In this document: one piece after another, positions 40,986 through 52,347 of the stretch
Numbering within the stretch: the stretch's first letter is position 1
Layout of the letters: each line of letters begins with the position of its first letter
Assembly (NCBI RefSeq): GCF_002813325.1
Contig: NZ_PHUG01000001.1
Location: 3,534,001 to 3,598,000, forward strand
DNA: 64,000 bases
Source of the DNA: Janthinobacterium sp. 64
GTDB taxonomy: Bacteria; Pseudomonadota; Gammaproteobacteria; Burkholderiales; Burkholderiaceae_D
Direction: 5' to 3'
Made by a program: the position numbers and the translations under genes
The notes under the pieces: model-generated
The model's input: only the letters and a program-made list of their open reading frames with translations
The model's database searches: none
What the model was told of the DNA's origin: nothing

Positions 40986-41624
40986 TTAAGGTTGCCAGTG
41001 AACGAAGTTCTTGTACAGCTGCAAGCCAGCGGCAGCACTTTTTTCAGGGTGAAACTGTGTCGCGAAAATATTATCACGGGCGACGGCGCAAGCGAACGGC
41101 GCACCATAGACAGTCTCGCCCACCGTGTGCGCCGCCTCTTGAGGTTGAGCAAAATAGCTGTGCACAAAGTAGAAATACGCATTGTCGGCAATGCCATCCC
41201 ACATCGCATGGGACGCCGTTTGCCGCACTTGGTTCCAGCCCATTTGCGGCACCTTGAAGCGCGAGCCGTCTTCCTGCACCTGGCCGTCGAGCTGGAAGCG
41301 CACGACTTTGCCTGGCAACAAGCCCAGACCGGCCGCGTCGCCCTCTTCGCTGCCGTCGAACAGCATCTGCTCGCCGATGCACACGCCCAGCACGGGCTTG
41401 CTGTCGGCGGCGCGCAGCAGCGCCTCCAATACGCCCGATTCGCGCAGGCTGCGCATGCAGTCGGGCATGGCGCCCTGGCCCGGCAAGACGATGCGGTCGG
41501 CGCTGTCGATGTCGGCAGCAAGGCCGGAGATGCGCACGTCGGCTTCCGGCGCCACGGCACGCAGCGCCTGCGCCACCGAGCGCAGGTTGCCCATGCCGTA
41601 ATCCACCACCACAATTTTATTCAT
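40986..41624 (-). CDS. hisH: Imidazole glycerol phosphate synthase, glutaminase subunit
   Basis: This 212-residue class I glutamine amidotransferase supplies ammonia to HisF. The nucleophile Cys is in [18 protein letters not shown], and the His-Glu pair in [15 protein letters not shown]. It starts [20 protein letters not shown], typical of HisH. Confidence 0.96.
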   Translation of the reverse strand: MNKIVVVDYGMGNLRSVAQALRAVAPEADVRISGLAADIDSADRIVLPGQGAMPDCMRSLRESGVLEALLRAADSKPVLGVCIGEQMLFDGSEEGDAAGLGLLPGKVVRFQLDGQVQEDGSRFKVPQMGWNQVRQTASHAMWDGIADNAYFYFVHSYFAQPQEAAHTVGETVYGAPFACAVARDNIFATQFHPEKSAAAGLQLYKNFVHWQP

Positions 41625-41662
41625 GTTTGATCCCGGAATCTACAATATAGCGAGAGCGGCGC

Positions 41663-42253
41663 TTACAGGCTGCCCTTGGTCGATGGAATGATGCCGGCCG
41701 CGCGCTCGTCGAGCTCGGCAGCCATGCGCAGCGCGCGGCCAAAGGCCTTGAACACGGTTTCGCATTGATGGTGGGCATTCGTGCCGCGCAGGTTATCGAT
41801 ATGCAAGGTCACGCCCGCATGGTTGACGAAGCCGCGGAAAAATTCCAGCGTCAGGTCGACGTCGAAGCCGGCGATCATGGCGCGCGTAAACGGGATGTGG
41901 TATTCGATGCCTGGGCGGCCCGAGAAATCGAGCACCACGCGCGACAGCGCCTCGTCCAGCGGCACGTACGCATGGCCATAGCGGCGGATGCCCTTCTTGT
42001 CGCCGATGGCCTTGGCCACGGCCATGCCCAGCGTGATACCCACATCTTCCACCGTATGGTGGTTGTCGATATGCACGTCGCCCGTCGCTTCGATATCGAG
42101 GTCGATCAAGCCGTGGCGGGCGATCTGGTCCAGCATATGGTCGAGGAAGGGCACGCCAGTGTTCAGCTTTTGCTGGCCCGTGCCATCGAGGTTGAGGGCG
42201 ACGCGAACTTGCGTCTCATTGGTGTTGCGCGTAATTTCTGCGGTGCGGTTCAT
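41663..42253 (-). CDS. hisB: Imidazoleglycerol-phosphate dehydratase
   Basis: This 196-residue monofunctional enzyme (not fused to the phosphatase, as in E. coli) carries the two metal-binding histidine motifs [13 protein letters not shown] and [15 protein letters not shown]. The ATG at 42253 matches the family start ([17 protein letters not shown]); the frame to 42364 runs into hisC. Confidence 0.95.
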   Translation of the reverse strand: MNRTAEITRNTNETQVRVALNLDGTGQQKLNTGVPFLDHMLDQIARHGLIDLDIEATGDVHIDNHHTVEDVGITLGMAVAKAIGDKKGIRRYGHAYVPLDEALSRVVLDFSGRPGIEYHIPFTRAMIAGFDVDLTLEFFRGFVNHAGVTLHIDNLRGTNAHHQCETVFKAFGRALRMAAELDERAAGIIPSTKGSL

Positions 42254-42272
42254 GGGAGGCTCTGGCGGTAGG

Positions 42273-43367
42273 CTAAACGAGGGATGCCTTGAAGGCATCG
42301 TAAAAAAGGGAATTTTCTTCCGGGGTGCTGACGCTGATGCGCAGGCAATTGGCCAACGCAGCATGCATTTTACTCATATTTTTAATTAAAACCCGGCGGG
42401 CAAGCAGTTTTGCACAAACATCGTCGGAATCGGCCACACGAATCAGAAGAAAATTTGCCTTCGAGGGGAATACCGTCACGCCGGGCAACTCTGCCAGGCG
42501 CAGCGCCAATGCATCGCGCGCGCTGTTGAGCAGGTCCGCCTGGGCATTCAACACGTCGATGTGATCGAGCGCGAATTCGGCCGCCGCCTGCGTCAACACA
42601 TTGACGTTGTACGGCGGACGCACTTTCTCGAATTGCGCCAGCAGGGCCGGCGCGGCCGACATGTAACCGAGACGGATGCCGGCCAGGCCCAGTTTCGACA
42701 CGGTGCGCATCACCACCAGGTTTTCATATTCGGGCAAACGGCCCATGAAGCTGTGCTGCGCGAACGGCTCATACGCTTCGTCGACGACGGCGATGCCCGT
42801 CTTGCCCAGGGCGGCGAGGATGCGCTCGATGTCGGCAGTGGCAAACAGGTTGCCCGTCGGGTTGTTCGGATAGGCGAGGAAGACCAGCGCCGGGCGGTGC
42901 TGTTCAATCGCCGCCAGCATGGCCGGCATGTCCAGGCTGAAGTCCGGGTTCAACGGCACGCCGACGAAATCCATGCCGGCAAACTGCGCCGAGCGCGCAT
43001 ACATGACGAAGGCGGGAACGGGCGCCAGCAGCACGGCGCGCTGGCCCGGCTCCTGGTGCGCGCAGGCCATGGCCAGGATGGAAATGAGTTCATCGGAGCC
43101 GTTGCCCAGCATGACGTCGTAGCCGGCGGGCACGCCCAACTTGGCGCAGATGGCCGCTTGCAGGCTGGCGTACGACGGCGGATAGCGGTTCAGCACCACG
43201 CCGGCCAGGCGCGCGCCCAGTTCCTCGCGCAGCTGCGGCGGCAGCGGATACGGGTTTTCCATCGCATCGAGTTTGATGTAACCGCTGGCATCGGCTACCT
43301 GGTAGCTGTTGATGGCGCGCACATCGGAGCGCACGGTATTGCTGATTAACTGATCGAGGAAAGACAT
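42273..43367 (-). CDS. hisC: Histidinol-phosphate aminotransferase
   Basis: This 364-residue fold-type I PLP enzyme has [13 protein letters not shown] for substrate contact and the Schiff-base Lys in [17 protein letters not shown]. It lies between the embedded DNA methyltransferase gene (33 bases upstream) and hisB. Confidence 0.95.
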   Translation of the reverse strand: MSFLDQLISNTVRSDVRAINSYQVADASGYIKLDAMENPYPLPPQLREELGARLAGVVLNRYPPSYASLQAAICAKLGVPAGYDVMLGNGSDELISILAMACAHQEPGQRAVLLAPVPAFVMYARSAQFAGMDFVGVPLNPDFSLDMPAMLAAIEQHRPALVFLAYPNNPTGNLFATADIERILAALGKTGIAVVDEAYEPFAQHSFMGRLPEYENLVVMRTVSKLGLAGIRLGYMSAAPALLAQFEKVRPPYNVNVLTQAAAEFALDHIDVLNAQADLLNSARDALALRLAELPGVTVFPSKANFLLIRVADSDDVCAKLLARRVLIKNMSKMHAALANCLRISVSTPEENSLFYDAFKASLV

Positions 43368-43400
43368 GCTGCAAACACTCCTGATGAAATTAAATGGAGA

Positions 43401-44336
43401 CTAAATGACGACGTCTTCCGGCACGCTAGCGCTGCGCGCCTTGCGGGCCGGCGCTTTTTTCGCGGCGGGCGGCTTTTTCACGGCAGCCGGTTTTTTGGCA
43501 GCCGCCGGCTTCTTCGCCGCCTTGGCGGCCTTCGGCGCGGGAGCCGCCGGTGCGGCCAGCTCCTGCGTCAATGCCGCCAGCCGTTGTTCGATGATGGCGC
43601 AATAATCGGGGTTCAGTTCAAAGCCGACGAAATCGCGCCCGCAGCGCTTGGCCGCCAGCGCCGTGGTGCCGCTGCCCATGAACAGGTCGAGCACCACGCC
43701 GCCGGGCGGGCACGAAGCCTTCACCATGCGCTCGATGATTTCCAGCGGCTTTTGCGTCGGGTGGTCGGCCCGTTCCGGGTGTTCCTTGTGCAGGCGCGAG
43801 ACGCTCCACAAGTCTTTCGGGTTGTAGCCCACTTCCAGCCATTTCGCGCCGATGAAAATCGAGCGCGAACGGGCTTTCTTGGTGGCCGCGTCGTAGGCGA
43901 TGCGCACCGCGTCAAGGTCGAAGTAGTAATCCTTGCGCTTGACGAAGAAGCCGATGGTGTCGTGCACCGATGAAAAGCTGCGCACGCTGCCGCCCATGGA
44001 CGGCACGCGGCGGTCCCAGATGATTTCATTCATCATCGCCATGCGCTGTTTCAGCATGACGAAGATCTCCGGCGAATAGCGCCAGGTCAAGAAGATGTAC
44101 AGGCTGCCGTTGGCTTTGAGCTTGGGCAGCGCCGCATCGATCCACGCCTCCGTCCAGCGCAGGTAGTCGGCCACCGACTGCTGGTCCGAGGCGTTGCCGT
44201 AATCCTTGCCCAGGTTGTACGGCGGATCCGTCAGGATCAGGTCCACCGAGCCATCGGGAATGCGCGCCAGCCCCGCCAGCGCATCTTCGCAATAGACCCG
44301 GTTGACCCAGTCCGGCTGCTCCGCCAACTTCGTCAT
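43401..44336 (-). CDS. Solitary DNA methyltransferase (beta-class motif order) with Lys/Ala/Pro-rich tail
   Basis: This 311-residue protein has motif [17 protein letters not shown] (DPPY at residues 37-40) first and the SAM-binding motif [19 protein letters not shown] near residue 220 after it, the beta-class order of N6-adenine or N4-cytosine methyltransferases; the HPTQKP motif is also present. From about residue 260 it ends in a histone-H1-like tail of [20 protein letters not shown] type. No restriction gene is nearby. Its ATG overlaps the hisD stop by four bases (44333-44336), so it is translated with the histidine genes. The target site is unknown. Confidence 0.85.
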   Translation of the reverse strand: MTKLAEQPDWVNRVYCEDALAGLARIPDGSVDLILTDPPYNLGKDYGNASDQQSVADYLRWTEAWIDAALPKLKANGSLYIFLTWRYSPEIFVMLKQRMAMMNEIIWDRRVPSMGGSVRSFSSVHDTIGFFVKRKDYYFDLDAVRIAYDAATKKARSRSIFIGAKWLEVGYNPKDLWSVSRLHKEHPERADHPTQKPLEIIERMVKASCPPGGVVLDLFMGSGTTALAAKRCGRDFVGFELNPDYCAIIEQRLAALTQELAAPAAPAPKAAKAAKKPAAAKKPAAVKKPPAAKKAPARKARSASVPEDVVI

Positions 44337-45658
44337 GGCTGCGGCTTCAGGCGCAGTTCGGCACTGCGCGCGTGCGCCTGCAAGCCTTCGCCATACGCCA
44401 GCGTGGCGGCGACACGGCCCAGGGTTTGCGCGCCCGCTTCGCTGACGTGAATGATGGACGAGCGCTTCTGGAAGTCGTACACGCCCAGCGGCGACGAGAA
44501 ACGCGCCGTGCGCGAGGTCGGCAGCACGTGATTGGGACCGCAGCAATAGTCGCCCAGCGATTCGGACGAGAAGCGGCCCAGGAACATGGCGCCCGCGTGG
44601 CGGATCTGCTCGGCCCACTGCTGCGGGTTATCCGCCGAAATTTCCAGGTGCTCGGCCGCGATGCTGTTGGCGATCTCGCACGCCTCTTCCATGCTGCGCA
44701 CCTTGATCAGCGCGCCCCTGTCCTGCAGCGAAGTGCTGATGGTGGCCTGGCGCGGCATCGTCGGCAGCAGCCTGGCGATGCTCTCTTCGACTTTGGCGAT
44801 GTAAGCGGCGTCCGGGCACAGCAAAATGGCCTGCGCCAGTTCGTCGTGCTCAGCCTGCGAAAACAGGTCCATCGCGACCCAGTCCGGGTCCGTCGTGCCG
44901 TCGCACAGCACCAGGATTTCGGATGGCCCGGCAATCATGTCGATGCCGACGATGCCGAACACGCGGCGCTTGGCGGCCGCCACATAGGCGTTGCCGGGGC
45001 CGACGATTTTATCGACTGCGGTGATGCTCTGTGTTCCATACGCCAGTGCCCCGACGGCTTGCGCGCCGCCGATGGTGATCACGCGCGTCACGCCGGCAAT
45101 CGCGGCGGCGGCCAGCACCATCTGGTTTTTCACGCCATCGGGCGTCGGCACCACCATGATGATTTCGCCCACGCCCGCCACGTGCGCGGGAATGGCGTTC
45201 ATCAGCACGGACGACGGATACGCTGCCTTGCCGCCCGGGACGTAGATGCCGACCCGGTCCAGCGGCGTGATCTTCTGGCCCAGCACCGTGCCATCGGGCT
45301 CGGTGTAGCTAAAACCGCGCAATTCCTCGCGCTGGCGTTCGTGGAAGGCGCGGATGCGCTGCGCGGCGATCTGCAGCGCTTCGCGCTGGGCCGACGGCAA
45401 GCCATTCAGGGCTGCCTGCAATTCGGCTTGCGAAATATCGAAGGCCGCCATTTCCGCCGCGCCGCCATGCGGGATGCGGTCGAAACGGTTGGTGTATTCC
45501 AGTACGGCGGCGTCGCCGCGCGTTTTCACGTCGGCCAGGATTTTTGCGACCGACGTTTCAATCGCCGCATCGGTGCCTGCCTCGAACGCCAGCAAGGTGT
45601 CGAGCGATTGTTGGAAACCATCCTGGCTTGAATCGAGCTTGCGTATCTGTATCGGCAT
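44333..45658 (-). CDS. hisD: Histidinol dehydrogenase
   Basis: This 441-residue enzyme oxidises histidinol to histidine in two NAD steps. Family landmarks are [35 protein letters not shown] and [15 protein letters not shown]; the zinc ligands lie in the central domain and in [11 protein letters not shown]. It is in second place after hisG, and its stop codon overlaps the methyltransferase start. Confidence 0.96.
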   Translation of the reverse strand: MPIQIRKLDSSQDGFQQSLDTLLAFEAGTDAAIETSVAKILADVKTRGDAAVLEYTNRFDRIPHGGAAEMAAFDISQAELQAALNGLPSAQREALQIAAQRIRAFHERQREELRGFSYTEPDGTVLGQKITPLDRVGIYVPGGKAAYPSSVLMNAIPAHVAGVGEIIMVVPTPDGVKNQMVLAAAAIAGVTRVITIGGAQAVGALAYGTQSITAVDKIVGPGNAYVAAAKRRVFGIVGIDMIAGPSEILVLCDGTTDPDWVAMDLFSQAEHDELAQAILLCPDAAYIAKVEESIARLLPTMPRQATISTSLQDRGALIKVRSMEEACEIANSIAAEHLEISADNPQQWAEQIRHAGAMFLGRFSSESLGDYCCGPNHVLPTSRTARFSSPLGVYDFQKRSSIIHVSEAGAQTLGRVAATLAYGEGLQAHARSAELRLKPQP

Positions 45659-45682
45659 AATCGGCTTTCTGCTACTGAGTGT

Positions 45683-46363
45683 CTAGGCTTGCGAAGTAGT
45701 TTGCGAAGCGCGTTCAAACGCCTCGATGATCGGCTGCAAGCGCTCGCGCTTGAGCTTGAGCGCTGCCTGGTTGACCACCAGGCGCGACGAAATTTCCATG
45801 ATGTGCTCGACCTCGACGAGGTTGTTCGCGCGCAGGGTGCTGCCCGTGCTGACCAGGTCGACGATGGCGTCCGACAAGCCGACCAAAGGCGCCAGCTCCA
45901 TCGAGCCATACAGCTTGATCAGGTCGACGTGCACGCCCTTGGCGGCGAAATGCTCGCGCGCCGTGTGCACGAACTTGGTGGCCACGCGCAGGCGCGCGCC
46001 CTGGTGCACGGCCTTTTCATAGTCAAAACCGGCCTGCACCGCCACCGACATGCGGCAAGAAGCGATATTCAGGTCGATCGGCTGGTACAGGCCTTCGCCG
46101 CCGTGTTCCAGCAGCACGTCCTTGCCCGCCACGCCGAAATCGGCCGCGCCGTACTGCACGTAGGTCGGCACGTCGCTGGCGCGCACGATGATGACGCGCA
46201 CGTTCGGATCGTTGGTGGCCAAAATCAGCTTGCGCGAGGTCTCCGGGTTTTCCAGCACCTTGATGCCGGCCGCTTCCAGCAGCGGCATGGTGTCCTCAAA
46301 AATGCGGCCCTTCGACAGCGCCAGAATCAGCTGGGAGCTGTCACCGTTGTTCGATCCGTTCAT
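45683..46363 (-). CDS. hisG: ATP phosphoribosyltransferase, short form
   Basis: This 226-residue protein is the short HisG, which lacks the regulatory ACT-like C-terminal domain and works only in complex with HisZ. No hisZ is in the window, so it must be elsewhere. The core is intact: [38 protein letters not shown] and [17 protein letters not shown]. The ATG at 46363 has AAGGAA upstream; a longer open frame reaches 47194 inside murA but has no family character. It is the first histidine gene of the operon, 20 bases after murA. Confidence 0.95.
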   Translation of the reverse strand: MNGSNNGDSSQLILALSKGRIFEDTMPLLEAAGIKVLENPETSRKLILATNDPNVRVIIVRASDVPTYVQYGAADFGVAGKDVLLEHGGEGLYQPIDLNIASCRMSVAVQAGFDYEKAVHQGARLRVATKFVHTAREHFAAKGVHVDLIKLYGSMELAPLVGLSDAIVDLVSTGSTLRANNLVEVEHIMEISSRLVVNQAALKLKRERLQPIIEAFERASQTTSQA

Positions 46364-46383
46364 GCTCGTTCCTTTTCTTGTTT

Positions 46384-47875
<1,492 letters not shown>

Positions 47876-47921
47876 GATAAGTCCTTGATATTGAATAAGG
47901 TAGTAATGGAATGTGCCGCAA

Positions 47922-48683
47922 TCAGTGGCGTAATCTGTAACCGCTTTTCAGCAGGCGGATCGAGGCCAGCGCCAGGATCACGAGGAAGCCGGCGACGATG
48001 GAAAGACTGAGCCACGGGCTGACGTCGGACGTGCCGAAGAAGCCGTAGCGGAAGCCGTCAATCATGTAAAAGAAGGGGTTCAAATGCGATACCGTCTGCC
48101 AGAACGCGGGCAGCGAGTGGATCGAATAGAACACGCCCGACAAAAAGGTGGCCGGCATGATCAGGAAGTTCTGGAAGGCGGCCAGCTGGTCGAATTTTTC
48201 GGCCCAGATGCCGGCGATCAGGCCCATGGTGCCCAGCATCGCGGCGCCCAGGAAGGCGAAGATGACGATCCACAGCGGCGCGACGAACGACAGGTCGGCG
48301 AACCAGCAGGTGATGGCAAACACGCCAAAGCCCACGGCCAGGCCGCGCGCGACGGAAGCGAGTACATACGCCGAGAAGATTTCCCAGTGCGACAGGGGCG
48401 TGAGCAGCACGAATACCAGGTTGCCCGTGATCTTCGACTGGATCAGCGAGGACGAGGAATTGGCAAACGCGTTTTGCAGCACGCTCATCATCACCAGGCC
48501 GGGAATCAGAAAGGCCGTGTAGCTGACGCCGGGGCTCGGCTCCACGCGGCCGTCCAACACATGGCCGAACACCAGCAGGTACAGCATCGACGTGAGCACG
48601 GGCGCGGCCACGGTTTGCGTCGCCACTTTCCAGAAGCGCAGCGTTTCTTTGTAGACGAGGGTGCGAAATCCTGTCGAAATCAT
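47922..48683 (-). CDS. yadH: ABC-2 type exporter permease (YadH-like)
   Basis: This 253-residue protein has six membrane segments and the ABC-2 pattern FLIPGLVMMSVLQNAFANSS, followed by LIQSKITGNLVFVLLTPLS and FLSGVFYSIHSLPAFWQTVS. Its substrate is unknown. Its start overlaps the stop of the ATPase gene by four bases, so the two subunits are made together. It lies between mlaB and bolA in the train, which suggests a role in the envelope. Confidence 0.88.
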   Translation of the reverse strand: MISTGFRTLVYKETLRFWKVATQTVAAPVLTSMLYLLVFGHVLDGRVEPSPGVSYTAFLIPGLVMMSVLQNAFANSSSSLIQSKITGNLVFVLLTPLSHWEIFSAYVLASVARGLAVGFGVFAITCWFADLSFVAPLWIVIFAFLGAAMLGTMGLIAGIWAEKFDQLAAFQNFLIMPATFLSGVFYSIHSLPAFWQTVSHLNPFFYMIDGFRYGFFGTSDVSPWLSLSIVAGFLVILALASIRLLKSGYRLRH

Positions 48684-49597
48684 ACGGTACCTTTATCCAT
48701 GATCTGCAAGAAGATATCTTCCAGGTCGGCTTGTTGCAATTGCATTTCGTCGATCTCGACGCCCGCTTCACGCAGGCGGGCGAGGATTTTTTCGACTTCG
48801 CTGTATTCGTTGACGCGCAGGCTGAACTTGTTCGGCGCCTGCTGTTCTTCCGGGTGCAGCACCAGGTGCTGCAGGTCGGCCGGCAGGCTGCCGTGTTTCA
48901 GGTGCAGTTGCAGTTGCGAGCCGGCGATGCGGCGGATCAGGGCCGACATGGTATCGAGCGCCACCACCTTGCCGGTTTTCAGCATGGCCACGCGCTGGCA
49001 CATGGCTTGCGCCTCTTCCAGGTAGTGGGTGGTCAGCACGACCGTGTGGCCGCCTTCGCGGTTCAGGCGCGAGATGAACTTCCACAGCGTCTGGCGCAGT
49101 TCCACGTCGACGCCGGCAGTCGGTTCATCGAGCACGATGACGGGCGGCTTGTGCACCAGCGCCTGCGCCACGAGCACGCGGCGCTTCATGCCGCCGGACA
49201 GCGCGCGCATATTCGTGTCGGCCTTGCCGGTGAGGTCGAGGTTTTCCATGACCTCGTCGATCCACTTGTCGTTGTTCGGCAGGCCAAAGTAACCGGATTG
49301 CAGACGCAGGGTTTCGCGCACGGTGAAAAACGGGTCGAACACCAGTTCCTGCGGCACCACGCCCAGGTTGCGGCGCGCGTTGCGGAAGTCCTTGACGACG
49401 TCGTGGCCATGGATCTTGACGGTGCCCGCGTCGGGGCGTATCAGGCCGGCGATGATGGATATGAGGGTGGTCTTGCCGGCGCCATTCGGGCCGAGCAGGC
49501 CGAAAAATTCACCTTCCTCGATGGCCAGCGACACGCCGCCCAGCGCCTTGAGCGATTTATAGCTCTTTTCTACATTCGTGATTTGAATTGCGGTCAT
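48680..49597 (-). CDS. yadG: ABC transporter ATP-binding protein (YadG-like)
   Basis: This 305-residue ATPase has Walker A GLLGPNGAGKTTLIS, signature MRALSGGMKRRVLVAQALVH, Walker B VIVLDEPTAGVDVELRQTLW and the switch His in VVLTTHYLEEAQAM. It has a C-terminal extension (after about residue 220) ending in MQLQQADLEDIFLQIMDKG. It pairs with the YadH-like permease to form an exporter. Confidence 0.9.
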   Translation of the reverse strand: MTAIQITNVEKSYKSLKALGGVSLAIEEGEFFGLLGPNGAGKTTLISIIAGLIRPDAGTVKIHGHDVVKDFRNARRNLGVVPQELVFDPFFTVRETLRLQSGYFGLPNNDKWIDEVMENLDLTGKADTNMRALSGGMKRRVLVAQALVHKPPVIVLDEPTAGVDVELRQTLWKFISRLNREGGHTVVLTTHYLEEAQAMCQRVAMLKTGKVVALDTMSALIRRIAGSQLQLHLKHGSLPADLQHLVLHPEEQQAPNKFSLRVNEYSEVEKILARLREAGVEIDEMQLQQADLEDIFLQIMDKGTV

Positions 49598-49808
49598 GTG
49601 CTTGTTTCAAGTGTAATGCGTCTGTTGTGATGCGCCAGTTGCCGGAGACATCCAGGCCGGCTGGCCGGTGCAGGGCGCCCCCTTCAGACGAGGGCGGCGC
49701 AACAGTCAATTATAGTTGGAAAATTCGTGGAACACTTGGAGATCAATCCGGCGGCGCTGCTGGCCTGCCGGCTTGAAAGCTACTGCTGATGCGGGGAGTG
49801 GGACAGGA

Positions 49809-50156
49809 TCAATGATGATGCAGGTCGGACGGGCTGCGTTCGGCGTGGCCGCCGGCGCTGGCGCAGTCGTCGGCCGTCAACGTGCTCGACACGAGCGAGC
49901 AGACGCCATACAGCTTGGTGAGGTTCTTCAGGTTGTTCGGCAGGTTTTTCAGCTCCAGCACGGCGCCCGCATCCTGCGCGGCGCGCTGCCACGTCAGCAT
50001 GACGGACACGGCGGCCGAATCGACGGCCTTGACGTTGCGCAAGTCGAACTTGGTCTGACCCGAGCGGATGGCGTCCAGACCCTGCTCCAATGCCGAGGTG
50101 GCATTGTGCACGGTCAGGGAAGTCAGGGACTGCAAGGTGTCGAGAGAGTCGGGCAT
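49809..50156 (-). CDS. mlaB: STAS domain protein MlaB
   Basis: This 115-residue protein has the STAS fold (QTKFDLRNVKAVDSAAVSVM, then LELKNLPNNLKNLTKLYGV) and regulates the MlaFE ATPase in phospholipid transport. It ends with a His-rich tail (DLHHH). It is the sixth mla gene; the 211 bases after it (49598-49808) hold no gene and separate it from the YadG-like gene. Confidence 0.88.
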   Translation of the reverse strand: MPDSLDTLQSLTSLTVHNATSALEQGLDAIRSGQTKFDLRNVKAVDSAAVSVMLTWQRAAQDAGAVLELKNLPNNLKNLTKLYGVCSLVSSTLTADDCASAGGHAERSPSDLHHH

Positions 50157-50208
50157 GGCGTCGGGCTGCGCTGGTCTGGAGCTGGTTCAGGAGCTATATG
50201 ATAGCCGA

Positions 50209-50844
50209 TTATTTGGCTTTGACGGTCGGACGGCTGGCCAGGGCCTTGTTTTTTGCCTGCAAGGTCTTGATCAGGCCATCGATGCCGCCCTTGCTGATCT
50301 CGCTGGCGAAGCTGCTTTTGTACGTTTCCACCAGCCACGCGCCCAGCACGTTGATGTCATAGATCTTCCAGCCGGACGGGGTTTTCGCCACGCGGTAGTT
50401 CAGGGGCACGGGTTCGCCGCGCGCCACGTTGACTTGCGAGCGCACTTCCACTTCCGTGTCGCTCGGGTCGGCGCGCATCGGCTTGAATTCCACGGTTTCG
50501 TTCTTGATCTGCGACAGGGCGCCCGAATACGTGTAGATCAGCAAGGTGCGAAATTCCGCGGACAGCTGCTTTTGCTGGTCCGGCGTGGCATCGCGCCAGA
50601 AGCGGCCGGCGGCCAGGGCCGTCATGCGCTGGAAATCCACGTACGGCAAGATCTTGCTTTCCACCAATTCGGTGACGCGCTTGATATCGCCCGCCTGGAT
50701 CGCCTTGTCGGCCTTGGCCGTGTCGATCACGTCCTGGCTGATGCGTTTGACCAATACGTCCGGCGCTTCCGTCGCGGGGGCAGCCTGGGCGGCGGTGGCA
50801 AAGGCGATGGTCGCCATCGCCAGCAATTGTTTCATCAATTTCAT
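50209..50844 (-). CDS. mlaC: Periplasmic phospholipid-binding protein MlaC
   Basis: This 211-residue protein has a signal peptide (MKLMKQLLAMATIAFATAAQA) and the Ttg2D/MlaC domain, with FWRDATPDQQKQLSAEFRTL and YDINVLGAWLVETYKSSFAS. It carries phospholipids between the outer-membrane MlaA and the inner-membrane complex. The ATG at 50844 gives the signal peptide and has AAAGGT upstream. Confidence 0.92.
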   Translation of the reverse strand: MKLMKQLLAMATIAFATAAQAAPATEAPDVLVKRISQDVIDTAKADKAIQAGDIKRVTELVESKILPYVDFQRMTALAAGRFWRDATPDQQKQLSAEFRTLLIYTYSGALSQIKNETVEFKPMRADPSDTEVEVRSQVNVARGEPVPLNYRVAKTPSGWKIYDINVLGAWLVETYKSSFASEISKGGIDGLIKTLQAKNKALASRPTVKAK

Positions 50845-50916
50845 GGTTCTACCTTTCATGGTGTTGCTATGCACCGGCTGGCGTTGATCGCAGCCGTGGT
50901 GTTTCTGTACCGGAGT

Positions 50917-51801
50917 TTACTCCTGGAGCCTGGCCTCGGCGGCCACGGTATTGCTACCAGATGTTACGAGGTCCGCCGGCGCAACGTCGGTCGCGGCGGT
51001 CGCTGGTGGGGCTTCCACAGGGGCCGCCTGCGGTTTCGCATCGTACTCCGGCGCATAATCGCTGCTGTCGTTTTTTGGCACTTTACGGTCGCGGCGGTCC
51101 GTATCGCCATCGAACACCTTGCTTTCGCGCGCCTGCAGGAAGCCGTCGCGGATGAACTCATAGCGGTCCAGCGCGGCCGCTTCCATCAGGTTGGTCGCGT
51201 CGAGCAGCGCGGCGCGCTTGTCGACGATGCGCGTCACCGTACCGATATTGCGCACCGAGACAGGGTCCTTGTAGCGCCATGGGTCGCCCGTGACATCGAG
51301 CGGCAGGGCCACCGTGTCACGCACGGTCGACGGGCCCAGCAGCGGCAGCATCACGTACGGACCAGGCTGGATGCCATACCAGCCCAGGGTCTGGCCAAAG
51401 TCTTCGTTATGCTTCGGAATGCCCGCCTGCGAGGCGATGTCGATCAGGCCAAAGATGCCGAAAGTCGAGTTCATGCTGACGCGCACGACGTCTTGCAAGC
51501 CCGCCTCACCCTTGCCTTGCAGCAAATTGTTCACGGCGCTCCACACATCGGACAAGTTGCCGAAGAAGTTGCCCACGCCCGTTTGCACGAACGATGGCGT
51601 GACTTTCTTGTAGGCCGTGGCGACCGGTTTCAGGGCCACCTGGTCGACGGTGTCGTTGAACTTGAACATGGCGCGGTTATACCCTTCCAGCGGGTCGCGC
51701 GGATTGGTGCCGGTGGCGCAAGCGCTCACGCTGGCGGCGATGGCCAGGGCCAGGCCGATACGCGCCAGGCTGCCTTGGGATTGTTTGGTCGACTCGCTCA
51801 T
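50917..51801 (-). CDS. mlaA: Outer-membrane lipoprotein MlaA (VacJ)
   Basis: This 294-residue lipoprotein has a signal ending in the lipobox ASVSAC, then NPRDPLEGYNRAMFKFNDTV and the MlaA landmarks WSAVNNLLQGKGEAGLQDVV and YVMLPLLGPSTVRDTVALPL. It removes misplaced phospholipids from the outer leaflet. A long charged, Pro/Ala-rich C-terminal tail follows residue 230. Here it lies inside the mla operon, between mlaD and mlaC, and overlaps mlaD by four bases. Confidence 0.93.
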   Translation of the reverse strand: MSESTKQSQGSLARIGLALAIAASVSACATGTNPRDPLEGYNRAMFKFNDTVDQVALKPVATAYKKVTPSFVQTGVGNFFGNLSDVWSAVNNLLQGKGEAGLQDVVRVSMNSTFGIFGLIDIASQAGIPKHNEDFGQTLGWYGIQPGPYVMLPLLGPSTVRDTVALPLDVTGDPWRYKDPVSVRNIGTVTRIVDKRAALLDATNLMEAAALDRYEFIRDGFLQARESKVFDGDTDRRDRKVPKNDSSDYAPEYDAKPQAAPVEAPPATAATDVAPADLVTSGSNTVAAEARLQE

Positions 51802-52268
51802 TTGCTGTCCTTTCCTTCCGCTGCCTTGCTGTAGATGAACTGATTGATCAGGTCTTCCAGCACTGTGGCCGATTGAGTACGGGCAATCTTATCGCCCTCT
51901 GCCAGGTTCGCCAGATCGCCGCCTGCTTCCAGGCCGATATACTGCTCACCCAGCAAACCGGCCGTCAAAATCTTGGCCGAGCTGTCTTTCGGAAATTTGT
52001 AGCCATCTTCGATGTCGAGTTTCACCAGCGCCTGGTAGGTCTTGTCGTCAAAGCGGATCTCCGCCACGCGCCCCACCACCACGCCAGCGCCCTTGACGGG
52101 CGCCTGCGGCTTGAGACCGCCAATATTGTCGAACTTGGCACTAATGGTATACGTCTTGCTGAAAGACAGCGAGCTCATATTGCCGGCCTTGAGCGCCAGA
52201 AACATCAATGCCGCCACACCCAGCAAGACGAACAAGCCAACCCAGACATCTATAGATTTACGTTGCAT
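51798..52268 (-). CDS. mlaD: MCE-family protein MlaD
   Basis: This 156-residue protein has one N-terminal membrane helix (KSIDVWVGLFVLLGVAALMF) and a single MCE domain (TISAKFDNIGGLKPQAPVKG, ARTQSATVLEDLINQFIY). It forms the hexameric ring of the Mla inner-membrane complex. The ATG at 52268 is preferred over an in-frame TTG at 52274. Confidence 0.93.
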   Translation of the reverse strand: MQRKSIDVWVGLFVLLGVAALMFLALKAGNMSSLSFSKTYTISAKFDNIGGLKPQAPVKGAGVVVGRVAEIRFDDKTYQALVKLDIEDGYKFPKDSSAKILTAGLLGEQYIGLEAGGDLANLAEGDKIARTQSATVLEDLINQFIYSKAAEGKDSK

Positions 52269-52347
52269 AAACAATCCTAAATAATTTTTACTTGCTGCCG
52301 CCTGCGCAACATCCTGCCCAGGCCAGCTGTTGTTGGCTGATCCGCAA

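Noticed and set aside
44337..44618. Longer start for the DNA methyltransferase inside hisD
   Set aside because: The extra residues are out-of-frame hisD sequence; the ATG overlapping the hisD stop fits the operon.
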